Part shown: piece by piece, positions 13,501 through 25,815 of the stretch
How positions within the stretch are numbered: position 1 is the stretch's first letter
How the letters are laid out: every line of letters starts with the position of its first letter
Source: Acridotheres tristis
Taxonomy: Eukaryota; Chordata; Aves; Passeriformes; Sturnidae
DNA length: 64,000 bases
Direction of reading: 5' to 3'
Assembly (NCBI GenBank): GCA_037013685.1
Contig: CM072894.1
Coordinates: forward strand, 24,489,529-24,553,528
Position numbers and translations under genes: made by a program
Notes under the pieces: generated by a model
The model's input: only the letters and a program-made list of their open reading frames with translations
The model's database searches: none
What the model was told of the DNA's origin: nothing

Positions 13501-16500
13501 AGGGTGTGAGTGTGACCCCTGTGACAGCCAGAAGTGCAGCTGTTGTGTGAGGGGACCACGGAAGAAACAAACACTGGATGTTTCTGCACGGCAGGCTGGG
13601 GAGGGAGGAGGTGTGTGCACACATCTGTGAGTGTAGGTACAGAGCTCCAGAGCTGTGACCACGCAGGTTTTCTAACCAGAACCAAGGTGTATCTGCAGAC
13701 ACGACTTTTAGTCAGCCCACCAGCACTAATGAGTTTTGTCAGGGATATGGATGATGACCAGATTTCCTCTGACATTAACTTTTAGCCATAGCTGAAATCA
13801 ATAAATCAGTAGTATCATCCAGTGAGGTATGTTGGCTTAGAGTTAACATGTAAACACCTGAAAATTTGTTTTCCCATAATCAGTACTTTTTAATGTTCAT
13901 TCAGTTAGAAGATAAAATAAAAACACAAGAGGAGGCACTTGTCTTCGACACAAAATCATACAAAAAGTCTTTTTTTATTAAATATACATTACTTACAGTT
14001 TAAGTCTTTCTCCTGTACAACAGTAACCATAGAAAACAAAAGAAGCTAAGGCTAAATTTTTTCAATCCCTTAACAGGGTATTAAGACATATTACATTGTC
14101 TACAAAACTGACTTTGACTGAGGCAACGTCCTGTGGAATTCTCTTTAGAAAACCAGATAGTGAAAGGGGAATAATCTAAATCTTCATTTTGCTTTTTACT
14201 GTAACTGAGAGACTCTTGCTTTACCCTTGGATGAACCATTAGAAAGTTGTTTATTTTTTTTTGCTTTGCTTTGCTAATAAAATGAACAGAGCTCTGAGAG
14301 ATTTATTTAATACAATCTGAGTAGAATAAAGTAAAGTGAATGATGAAGGGCTCATCTATAGAAAGAACCAACTTTTTATTATTCCAAATATTTAATCTCA
14401 GCTGCCATTTTGCCCTTTTTCTTTCTTTTTAAGCTGCCTTTATCCATTAAAATCCCATAAAATCCTTCAAGTGTTAGTGGGTGAGCTCCTCAGCTGGTTG
14501 ACAAGACACCATCCACAGACAAACCTTCCCCAAACACAAATTTTTGGAAACTCCTGAAGGTGACTTAAGCCATATTATGGGCTTTGTGGAGCTGAAGTTC
14601 ATTGCCTTATCCCAAATTTTATCCATAAATCTGCTAGAAAACAACACGATTTCAGTGAATGCAACTCTCACTGACAGCAGTAAGGGAAGACAAACATAAG
14701 GTCCTGACTTGGACCCATGTATGTCAGCCCCAGTTTGCAGGAGATCATCAGAGCACGACCAGTATGAGGCTAAATTCATCTGTGATGTATCTACATTGAC
14801 CTAAACAGGACTACAACCAGATCTGAAGCTGTCTGTTTCTTTCACAAAGGGGTTTCAAAGCAGGTCAGGTACAACAATGTTATGGTTCTTACTATCATTT
14901 ATATATGTCATAGTCTGTGTTACACATTTCATTTGCAAAAATCACAGAGTAGAGATTTTTATGACTGGATGTCTGAATAAAAGAACATTACATGTTTGCT
15001 CCCTTAAACTCCTGAAACCTCAGTTCCATTGTGTTGTGAATGGAAATAAGGCTGTGAATGGCTGTATCTAAGCTTTACCTAAGAAACAATCCTGCTTTCT
15101 TGACCATATGAGTGCTGCGTTGGCAGCAGTGACAAAACACACCAGAAAAGGGTGTGTCTAAAGGACACAAGAAGGAGCTGTAAAGGGCATGCAAAAATGA
15201 GTAAATAATTTCCCATGCAGAATTGGTTCCAAATGGACTCTATTTATGGCTGTGGCATTGAAATTTGTGAAGAGAGTTATGACAAGCATATCAAAAAAGT
15301 AAGTGTTGCAATGTGAACAGCAGTCAGTAGTTTAGAAAAAAAAACTGCCACAAGCATCCTACACAAAGGAGTGGAAAGTCTCTAGGCAAACACCATTCTT
15401 TGGATCACCTGTTGTACCCCACATTTGATTACATGTTATGGTTGTTTGAGGGAAACCATCCCCAGTTCTCCTCTGGATTATCCAGTAGAGTTCCAGTGAT
15501 CTAACTGGGGAGATTCGGATCTGGTATCAGCCAGAGCTTTGAAATCCTCTCCCATGTCTGAAACACATCTCTGACACTTTACAGATCATCAGAAAACTGG
15601 GACTATGTTTTGGCAGACTAAGCAGCAATTCATTCTATGGCAAAAAACAACCACTGAAAAATACCTGAATGCCTCATTTCCACCTGATGGTTACCACGCA
15701 TGGCTTCAAACAGAAGCCAAGAGTTTTGCCTCCTTCACTGCCCCATCAAAATGGTGGTTTGAAGTGTTAATGTCCTCTTTTCCCCTTAGAGGTCACCATC
15801 TCTAGGTGACTACATTTCCATGATGGAGTGCAGTCTACCTTCTGGCTGAACACCCAGCTGACATTTTGGTTTCTGTGACTGCCAAGAAAAAAATCATAAT
15901 CTTAATTTGAATTGTGAAACAAGCTCCTCTGACTCCTACCAGCAATTTGATGGCTCCACATGTTAAAGAAAAGGAGGGGGTGAAGAAAACAGAGGTGAAC
16001 TAGATATGGAGTGACTCTGTCAACACAAACTGTTGCCTTAATCCTTCCTTAGCTCGGCTTGTAGACTCAGCACATTACAAACAACAAACAACGAGCTTAC
16101 AAATTACAAGAGTTCACAAGAAAGTGTGCTTTTTTCCAATTTTTGTTTTTCTCAGAGTAACTTAGTGCAAAAGATCACAAAAATAAGTACCAATACACTG
16201 AAATATTCAAACTCTGTATATGCATGTCTTGAAATAAACAATCAGAGAAAAAAAGCTACTTCAGATCCAAAAGAAGAATGTGTTTAGAAGTTTCATGTAC
16301 AAAAGTAGCAGGGAAGAGGGGGCCGCCCACACCAAAAGAGAACATGAAGAACTTTCCACTGGGAAAGAAAGTGCAGCAAACTGCAGAACCCAAGGGAACA
16401 AATCATACTTTGAAGCTGTGATAGCTGTGAAGAAAACCCCCAAAACCTTCAAAGGCATGGTGCAACTCTAACTGCAGTCAAGGAAGAGGCCTCCCACCAA

Positions 16501-19500
16501 CCTCTAAAGACTCTGGATAAGGTCCTTGGTTTGGCAGGGGTGTAGCTATAGCACTTGGCTTGTTTGATAAGTAGGCATTAAAAAAAAAAAAAACTGCATG
16601 AAAGCTTTGAAATAGCACTTAGAAGGTCTCAGACTTTGCTCAGGTCTTTTACAAAGTGTTGTTCTCTTTAAAAATAAAATAGAAAAGAAACTCTTTTGTG
16701 TCTGTGAAAAACAGCAGTGCAGAATACTTGAAACTGGTCTTGTTTAGGGTAAACTTTGTGTAGGTGAGAGCAACAGACAACAATGGCATGAGATGGTAGA
16801 CCACAAAGAGGTCAAGCTCTGCCTCCTCTACACTCTTCTAATTGGAAGTGTAGGATGCATGTCAGCTGGAAGGCTTCCTTTTATTCTGAAAATGGGATTT
16901 ATTTTTTCAGGGATTCATCTCATTGAGAACTTAGGTTCTGGGGAACCAGAACCCCTTAGGGATGGGAAATTACAATAATTAGAAAAGCCAACAAGTATCA
17001 GACATAGCTACTTGGGGCTAACAGATGCCAGGATATGACAAGACAGGAGACTTACATCCTTCCTGGAGCTGCAGAGGTACCCTGGTATCATCTCAAATGA
17101 CACCAGGTGTGTAGAAAAGCATCTGAAGGGGCTGAGTTAGCTTTAAATTCAGAAATATGTGGATCTGGCTTCATGTATGCTATCTGCCAATGCTCCCATG
17201 TGAGGCAAAAACTGGATGTTGGATCTAGAACAGGCTGAAAGAAGAATTATCCACTTCCCCACTGATTAGTGATCAGACTGGCACCGGCTCAAAGCGCTAC
17301 TTTGAAACTCGATTTTCATGCATTTGGCTACAAGATGTATACATTTACTAGGCAGAGATGTTTAGCTTAATTTTAGATGCAAGGCGTCCTTCCTTGACCC
17401 CAGCTGTCACCTCAGTGAAAAAAAAAGTCACTTGTAATACCTGTGGAGATGTGTCTACTGGATCTTCAAACTATTGTAAATTTCTGATTCATAGGCAGAT
17501 TCTAATAGGAGTAACTTACCTATTTCCAGGAGACTATCCTATCTCTATAATCAATGGAGAGAAAGAGGCATTTCTAGTGATTCATTTAATCTTACAGGAT
17601 GTCTGAGACATTTGCCCTGTCCTCACCAACCACAGGGCTGGACAGGACTGAGTGACAATTTTACATCAGGCAGTCAGCAAAACCAAATGCAAAATGAAAC
17701 AAACCCAAAAGACTCAGATAAAAGCAATATCCAAGTGCTTTGTAGGTCTCAATCTTATCTTCAGCAAAATCAATACCTGACTTCATTAGGAAAAGATTCA
17801 TAACCCCTCACCATCGTGAAACAATATGATATATTGATTGCTCCTCACCCAATATGTGAAATATGTGATCAGCAAAATTCTAATATAGTCAAAGATCTCA
17901 TTAAAATAAGGGTTTGGATTACACTGTAAAAATTGAGAAATTGATAAATAGGATGATTTAAGTCTAGGTAGATCGGGTTAAAATAAAGCCGAGAAAAAAC
18001 ATCTTATTTTTTAAAATCTGGTTATAGTTTTAACTTAAATGTCAGGGGCATCTCATGACTGAACACATTCTGATAACTGCACAGCTCTATATGTCTCATT
18101 TTTACAGTCAGATTTACCCTGGTGGGAATTCTGGCTTAGCCCGTGAGATAAAAGTATGTCTTTTATTTGGCTTTTTCACTGCAGACATAACCTAAGTGCT
18201 GAGCCATGGCAAGAATGAGGAAAAAAAAACAGTGTACATGTTAAAAATTGACTAAAACACTCACACTGTCTTGTCTCTAGTAAGTGAATAAGGACAGATG
18301 AAATACTAACTACCAATTACATAGGTAACTTACTTAGGACCAAAGTTTCATTTCCAAAAGAGAAATGGGACTCAATTTTCAAAGGTATTTAAATGTCTTA
18401 GTATATTAGAACATTCCAAAGCAAGCCAGACACCAAAATTCATTTGAGTTAAATGCTTGTTTTGTTTGGTTGCTTAAGCATTGATCCACATCCTCAAGAG
18501 ACTGAATTCCATGTAAAGCCTATCCTTCACCCAGGTGGCAACCAAGTTAGTTGGAGTTAGCTTTCTGACATCCAGACTTCCTTTGTTTTCTACAGACAGG
18601 CAGTGGAATTCACAGAGTCCTTCTGGGCATCCAGCTCAGACTGCATGACTAAATATCTTAATAAGCATGGCTATTACCGGTCTTTTCTGGAAAACAAGAA
18701 TTTGAAGTACCTAAATTCATATCTAAGATACTTCACAATTTCACAGTCTAAAAATCCCTGCCTAGCAATAATAATTTTCAGAGGTTACATATCATATCAC
18801 CAGGAGAAAAAAAAGAGACAGTATCCTTCTACCAGTCCCTTAATTTTATTATGAAACTCATCTTGGGGAAGGAAGAAAACCCAAACAATGCCTCCAAACA
18901 ACTTTTTGACAGTCTAAGGTTTTCCACTTAAATGAAATCTGAAAATTTTTGCATAAAAAGTATTATCCCCTGGCTTTACTGAAAAATATTATCTAGAATG
19001 ACAGCTATAAGAAAAAGGGAAAACACTCCATTTAAAAAGAAATGCAACAAAAATTGCAGAAATGGTTTTAAATAGATGGGGAAAAGGTTCTAATTTGAAC
19101 GAAAAAAATGAATTTTAGCTCTAGTAGTTTTTTTCAAAACCGTATTTCTTGTCTTTTATAAAAAAGTATTAATTACCTTTAACTGGTACTGAGGGAAATC
19201 TGATTATGCCCTCACTAAAGAGAGCATTAGAACAAAACAACTTAAAAACCAAAAGAGTTCATATTTAGAGTACTTCATTTAGTATATTTTAGCTATCTTT
19301 TAATAAGGATAATTTTGACATCTTGATTTGGAAGTCCATACAAAAATCTTCCCATGTCCACTAGTATAGATGCATGTCTCTGTATACTCATGCATACATT
19401 CATGTGAAGTTCTTTCTTTTTACAGATGTACCCCAACCTAGCTAAATTTTCAGTTTTACCTTCCTGTTCCACTTTTCATGTAGCCAATTAAGCACATTAG

Positions 19501-21126
19501 CACATCCGAGATGTTTCATACAGAGGCCATTTCAGAAAAGATGACCCAAACATGGCCAGAGGGACCCATGAAATCTCCTATTCCTCCCTTCTGCCATGCC
19601 AAACAAAGCAGCTTGATCTGCAGGAAGGAAAGAGAAAAGATAATTGCTTTGCCAGGATTTTACCACCAAAGACAAAGCAATGTAAAGAGAATCCAGCTAC
19701 TGAGTCCATCATTCCAACACTCACCACACAGAAACACTGTCAAGTAATTGTGTCACTCAAACAAACAGTGTGTGGTGAAATGGCTCCAGCTGACCATGGC
19801 TGAGGAAGAATGGCACTAAAGTAGTTTCAATATAGACAGCTATATAAAATAGCTCAGTGAAGAGTTCTGGTTATAGGGCTGGCCTCATATTCCTCTTCAC
19901 GTAAGAATTATGTCACTCCAAGACTACTTTCTCTTCCCTGAACGCTCCAAATGAAGTGGTAAAGAATCACCATATCCAGTTATTTACTTATTCATTCTTC
20001 CTTCTCTGCTCTCTCCTTTCATTTAAAAAAAACCCCAAAATCTCAAACAATAAAGTTGAACAGATAAATACCTACATACCTTTCCAGTGGACAGCCTAGA
20101 AAAACAGCACCTGTTGCATATGAAAGCTCATCTCTAGTTTGCTGTGGATTATTACTTCCTACTGGGATTCTTTAATTTTTAATCTATGTAAAAAGGAACA
20201 CTGTGTGGAGACCCGAGGGTGACTGCACAGAGTGCAGGCCAAAGAAGGAGATTTAGCTACACAATCGTCTCAAATTAACTCTTATCAAAAGTACTGAAAT
20301 GAATAAGACTTTTCCCCCCTTAACTTTAGGCTTAATTCTAGCACCAGCAAATTCTACATACTCTTTAGAAGCCCTGCAAAGGCAGAAGTCACACAGACAC
20401 AACTGGGTGCTCAAAATCTCACTGGCTGGAACTCCTTCATTTCTTACTTTTTTTTTGACTGAAAAGGAGTTTTTTCATCCTCACACTGTAACCATGCAGC
20501 ACAAGTAAAATGGGCAGAACTTGATTCTTCAGTAGTACTCCTAATCAGGAAAGGACAGAAGACTTGAAAAAAAAAGATTGGAGATTAATTTGAAGTAGAG
20601 TGTTTGGGATCTCTTTGTTTCCCTAATGTTCTTCCTTGTAAAGAGGGTTTATCAAATACTCCTCTATAGAGGAATGACATCAGACCTCTCTGTATTTAGC
20701 TTCGGAGAAGTTACTCCAATTTCTACGAACAGGAAATACCAATCAATCTTTCATGCAGTTTTGGGAGGTTTTTTTGAGTAGTTGGATTTATTTTTTCCTT
20801 TTTTTAAGAAGAGCTGGCAGAAGGTGTGAGTCATGCTTAAGATTAAACTATTTTGGTTTTTTTCTCATCTACGTTCTTTTTCTTTTCCACAGCGGCAACA
20901 GCGTTTAACCTCAGTGTGTGATAATCCTCCATGTGGCATGAACAGGCATATGCTCATTTCTAACATTTCAGACAAATATAGAGAACCTAAGTCCTAGCAG
21001 CTTCCTAAACCCCTTGGAAATTCAAGCTACTATTTTCCATGCTTCAGCTAGGGTTATACTAGTGTATGCTGGGTCTACATAGCCAGCCTTATGAGATGTA
21101 GGTGAAAGAGGTGCATGAGAATGATA
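10593..21126. other. Downstream non-coding DNA, no gene seen
   Basis: Apart from microsatellite sequence near 11.1 kb, I see no TE with a recognisable tail and no coding exon. A few GC-richer patches (for example 12900-13080 and 13440-13700) give open frames on both strands, but none resembles a known protein. Confidence 0.55.
11038..11155. repeat. Degenerate (TA)n/(TG)n microsatellite region
   Basis: The region holds tatata and tgtgtata runs broken by unique sequence around 11065-11105. Confidence 0.7.
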
Positions 21127-21829
21127 TTTATTGTTGATACATATATTGTTGGAAAAGTACTGAGAAGCCTAAAAGTTACAGTAAAAGGACAGGAGTTTGG
21201 GGGAAGGAGCTTAATGAGGACAGTTTTATTTTCCTTTATGTCATACCAGCTTTTCAACTGGTACAAATTAATTTAACACCATTTAAATCAATAAACAATA
21301 TATCAATTAATAACATTTGAGAATTTAGCTGGTTCTTTATGATTGTTTTAAATGAGCCCGTGAAATAGATCAGGTGTTCTGATCTCAATCTCAATTCCCT
21401 CTATCCTGTCCCAGTATCTGCAGAGCTATGTGTTCAACTACTTTACCTGTACTTTACATAGTCCAGCTCTAGTGTAAAAGCAATGACTTAAATGGTTCCA
21501 GAGGAAAAAAAAACCCAACAAATAATGTAGGGACTTTGAAACATCCAAGAACTGACAGCAGAAACCAGGTGTGCATGTGGATCTTATTTTGTGTAGGATG
21601 GGATAACAGGTCTCTTGAGCTGCAGAAGTAAACTGTGACTGCCAGGTTCTTGTGCAGAGAATGAGGCACTGTGATTGTTCTCAGTGTTTCCTGTGCAGGG
21701 CGGTCTTTTCCAAATGAAAAAGAAGCTAGCAAAAAATGGGTGTTAAAAAAAAAAAAAATCAGAAAAAAGGGAGGAAGAAGGGGCTAAAGAAAAGGAGGTT
21801 AGGGGAGGAAGAGGAAATTGCACTGTCCA
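21127..21829 (-). other. CNTNAP5: Probable CNTNAP5 3' UTR (end not certain)
   Basis: Sequence after the stop codon should be 3' UTR. On the minus strand the first AATAAA hexamers are at 21225-21230 and 21127-21132, about 600 and 700 nt after the stop. Either could be the poly(A) signal. A poly-T run on the transcript strand (21745-21758) lies early in it. The true end needs transcript data; other signals further away are possible. Confidence 0.35.
21225..21230 (-). promoter_or_regulatory. Candidate poly(A) signal AATAAA
   Basis: This is the first canonical AATAAA on the transcript strand after the CNTNAP5 stop codon, about 600 nt downstream. A second one follows at 21127-21132. The hexamer is common in AT-rich DNA, so the call rests on position only. 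Confidence 0.3.
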
Positions 21830-22026
21830 TCAGATAAAATATTCCCGTTTGCACTCGCTCACTGTGTTTTGCAAGTCAATGTCAGCTTTAAAGGAGCTCT
21901 CAAGGTGTTCTGGGTATTCCTTCTCCTTTTTCTGGCTATTTCGATGTGCTTGTTTGTGTTGATAGAGGAATCTGCTCATGACGGCAATGATGCAAAAGAT
22001 GATAAATATCACAACTGCTATTACAC
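21830..22026 (-). CDS. CNTNAP5: CNTNAP5 last coding exon (probably exon 24): transmembrane helix and cytoplasmic tail
   Basis: The 197 bp coding part is entered in phase 1 after the acceptor ccctttatag and ends with TGA at 21830-21832. It encodes [20 protein letters not shown], which is a single hydrophobic helix with a basic stop-transfer ([12 protein letters not shown]), followed by a tail of about 40 residues. The juxtamembrane basic/aromatic patch is where Caspr proteins bind protein 4.1 (family knowledge). The C-terminal Y-F-I fits a class II PDZ ligand (hydrophobic-x-hydrophobic); this is inference. The open frame extends upstream of 22026 into intron sequence, which is not coding. Confidence 0.96.
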
Positions 22027-22672
22027 CTATAAAGGGGTAAAAAAGGAAGGATAGAAAGAGTGAAAACCAAAAAAAAAGGCTCAGTTGCCTCAAAAATGCA
22101 TTACCAATACACAGCATCTAGTTGATATGATAGTTCATCTCAGTCCATACACAGCCATCCACCTCTATCAAACCCTCCGTGGTAGTTTTTATTACTATTT
22201 TGTCACCTTCATAACGCTTAGAATAGAGCATATATTGATATAATTGATCTAATTTCTGTAAATTTATGCTTCCACTGGAAATAAAGTTTGCTTTTAAAAC
22301 ACTACATCTGTATGCTCATACAAATTCCTGCTCTGTCATATTTTCTTCTGTGTTATCTCTGGGAATCTTGCATGAGCCTTGTACACTTTGGTTTATAGCT
22401 TCTAGATATTATCAAAGGCAGCTCACTACAGGGCATGCTATAAAATAAACAGAGATAAATTGTCTTCTAGGCTCTTAAAGGAAAATTAAAACTATATATG
22501 AAATTATGGGGACAACGTTCCCCAGTATATAAATACTTCCATATAACCTGGTGAGTTCCACTACACTACCAGATTACAAACAGAGAGCTCAGGAAATATG
22601 AGATATGTGAATACTCTGCAAAGTATTCACCAGGGTGGTATGTAAAAAAATTGCTACTTAGCTGGGTCTTAG

Positions 22673-22790
22673 ATCACAGACTCATATGGAATCAGAGAAC
22701 ACCTGGAACCTCTGGAGATCATCTTGCCCATTTCCCCTGCTCAAGCAGGCAGACTGACAGAGTTTAGTTATATTTTAGAAGACTCAGGTT
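22673..22790 (-). mobile_element. CR1 LINE 3'-end fragment, short and decayed
   Basis: The order 'atcagagaac', 'ctggaacctctggagatcat' and 'cccctgctcaagcaggc' follows the complement of a CR1 3' end, in which a bird CR1 tail reads AGAATC...CCTCTGGAGGTCAT...CCCCTGCTCAAGCAGGG. Similarity fades after about 22790. It lies in the last intron of CNTNAP5, in the same orientation as the gene. Confidence 0.55.
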
Positions 22791-23004
22791 CCTGATGATC
22801 CATGTGTGACCACAATAATCCATAATGCAGTTTCCCACCTAGGTAGCTTGACACAGATACGTGCTAATAAACAGAGCAGATACTAGACCTGCATCAGATT
22901 ACAAAAAAACCCTTGGAATAGATTTCATGGAGTCTAGACTTAATATCTCTCAGATTTTTACCTTGAATTATTTTTTGACTGTAGTCTTTAAAAATGAATT
23001 TTAC

Positions 23005-23076
23005 CTCCAATCACAGCTGAATCACTTCTGACTGCATTGGTGAGAGGTTCTCTTTCATCTGTCTTCCCAAAAGGAT
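23005..23076 (-). CDS. CNTNAP5: CNTNAP5 coding exon (probably exon 23): juxtamembrane stalk
   Basis: This is a 72 bp micro-exon, phase 1 in and out, with acceptor ccaactgcag and donor GGAG|GTAAAA. It encodes [19 protein letters not shown] followed by SAVIG, the extracellular stalk and first residues of the transmembrane helix. The sequence appears identical, as far as I recall it, to the mammalian CNTNAP5 segment. It was found by homology and by the phase match to the neighbouring exons. Confidence 0.93.
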
Positions 23077-25684
23077 CTGCAGTTGGTTAAACAAAAGAGA
23101 ACTTATTTTCTGTATCAACTGTTCATTTTCTCTGTGGCTTAGACAGAAGTGTCCTCTTACTCTCATGAATTCTAATCTGTTTCAAAAGATGTGATTTGGG
23201 GGATTGGAAAACTGAACCAGAAGGGTCTGAAAAATAAAGTGAGTTTGCAGAACAATTTTCTTCTACAGCTTCAGAAGCAAATTCTATTAGGGATATATTT
23301 AAAAGGAAACAGAAAGTTTCCCACTAACAGCTGAAAGTGCTGTTTCAGTTCATCAGAAGAATCAGAGAGACATTTCAACTGAACAGCCTGTTGGGAGCTT
23401 TTCTCAGTCATGGATGTATTACTATCTTTTTTGTTTTGTTACTTAAGAAATTATATCAGAAAGAAGCCAAAAGAAAGGGGTGCTAGGCAGATTTAGACCT
23501 GACCTATGCTTGCAGATGAGATAGACAACTTGAATTCAATCCCACGAAGAGAAGCAGTCTCTGCTTGGGACAGCTTCTTGGAAGGGATGATTTTATCTTT
23601 GTTACAGAAATGGAGAGGTCACATTGGATCCAAAACAGAGAGGGATCAGAAATCAACTCATATTAACTTGATATTTGAGCTCTCTTGTACTCTGTCTCTA
23701 AATGACTTGTAGAAACACTGAAACAGCATGTCAGCTGTTTGACTCAAACTCAGATTCAAATCTGAGAGGTCATGGCCTTCCTGATGTCAGTGGAGTTACA
23801 GCAGTAGACTTACTTTTTAGTCCAGTATGTTTCAGAAGATGCCATGTTTACTACTGCTAGCTGAATCCAGCTTTTCTGCACCTTCATATTTTTCTTTTCT
23901 CTTCAGCTTACGCTTTTCTTTGAAGGGATTCATATTTGTGTGTCTCTCCTTTACAAGCCTCCAGGCTATCATACAGAGAATGTGCATAGGGAGAGAGTCA
24001 GGGATCACTGTCTCTGCTATGTATTATGTAATACTCTGCCAAACTCGTCTTTCTGATGCAAGAGGTGGAAGCCTCACCGAGAAATTAGGTGTTGCAAGGT
24101 TTATTGTAATTGAACATCCTCACCTTAGTAACAGATTTAGCCCCACTTTGGCATGCCATTGCTGAAGAGAATGTTTATTATTGAAACAACAATTTCATGT
24201 CTGTGCATGAAGACACTGAATCATAATGATGGTGGGTTTGGACTATTTAGTTTCTTAAAGAGGACACTTTTTGCTTATTATCTATGTCACTGACACTAGT
24301 CCCAAAGAGGTGCAAAGACATGCGCCTCAAAGAGGCTTTGATGGTTTAAAAAATGCAGCTTTTCCTGCAAGTTTTAGGGGTGGAAGGACTTCTGTTCAGC
24401 CTCACCCATACTGAAAAGATGCAGTCCCTTGACTGAGCTACAGACACAAAAGGGACTTCTGGGGCCCAGCTGAGCACCTGCAATACACCCATTACTACAT
24501 GAATGACAATCATCAATTATAGATTTGAACCCTCACCTTGAAACCTATTGACGGGAGCCCCCTTGCCTGGTTATGGTGTGCACAGAGTGACATTCCCAAG
24601 AAACAAAGTCATGGCAATGCTTCATCTCATCTACTACATTTGTGGGACTGGAATGGGAATAAAAATATATTTTTACACCCAAATATAGAATGCATCATAG
24701 AAAAGCTTTGGCTCGAAAGGAAATCTGGGGATTATTTAACCTAATCTCAGGCCTCTGATCATAAACTCAAAACGAGGCCACATTCAACATTAGATCACAG
24801 TTGGTAATGATTTTGTACATCATCAGTACATTAATCTCACTTTATTTTTCAGTATATATTGAGTTAGTTATAAATATCAAAACTAGTAAATTAGGGTTTT
24901 TTTGGTTGTTTTTTATTTAGTCAGATAGGAGAAGAACCTACAATTATTTTATACCCTTAGATGGCTGTCAAAGATTGATAGTGTGACTCACTTATTTCTT
25001 TCCACAGAACAGGAGAGCAATCATTATTTCAGACTGAAGATGAGTTAACTTTTTTGGATAATGGAAGTTTGGTGAGGTATTTTTTACCCCATCCCTCAGC
25101 TGAAGTCAGTGAATTCAGTGACAATTAAAAATTTACATCTGTTCTACAACAGTTCTCCTGTACTAGAGGAAAAATTGCAACTGGTGCCAGTGCATGGCAC
25201 TAGTCAAAAAGAGTAATCAAAAATTATTCACTATGTATGAAAAAGTATGAAATTAAATTTCTATATTAAAAAATTGTATAAGATATTATTTGTGTCTAAA
25301 ATATTATTTAAGATTTGACACCTAATGCAACCAGCACTCTACTATCTTTTGGTAACCAGAACTTAAGCACTGAGAAGAAACCAGAACAAATGTTGAAGAG
25401 CAGTTTCAGAATGGACACCAACAGCCACAAGCCCCAAGAATTATATTTTGCCTGAGAAATAAAATCCGGATACAAGGAGAGGATGGTTTGTTATAGTGCA
25501 GCAGATGGCCTGTAATAGCAGAGCCATTTCCAGTGGGAACACAATAAACTCTGAAGCCAAGGAATAGCAACACTGAGTCTCATCTAAGACCTTAACAGGA
25601 CATCCTCCTCCTTTCAGATAAACTGATGGCATTACAGCTTGATTCACTGAGGCTGGAAGCCCTGCTGAGGTCACAAGGCTACCT

Positions 25685-25815
25685 AGAAATCATCTAGTCC
25701 AAACTCCTACTAAAATCCAAGTCTATTAGAGCAAGTTTTTCAGAGCTGTAGCCATTTGGGTTTTGAATATATCCGAGGATGAAGACTTTACAACCTCTCT
25801 GGGCCTCATGCCACT
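25685..25815 (-). mobile_element. CR1 LINE fragment, old and decayed
   Basis: The stretches 'catctagtccaaactcc', 'gggttttgaatatatcc' and 'acaacctctctgggc' appear in the same order and spacing as in the complement of CR1 3' regions. The tail itself is not clear. The copy is well diverged, so the limits are approximate. Confidence 0.5.

Noticed and set aside
13422..13785. Overlapping open frames on both strands in a GC-richer patch
   Set aside because: No resemblance to a known protein, no splice or start context, and both strands are equally open, as expected from base composition.
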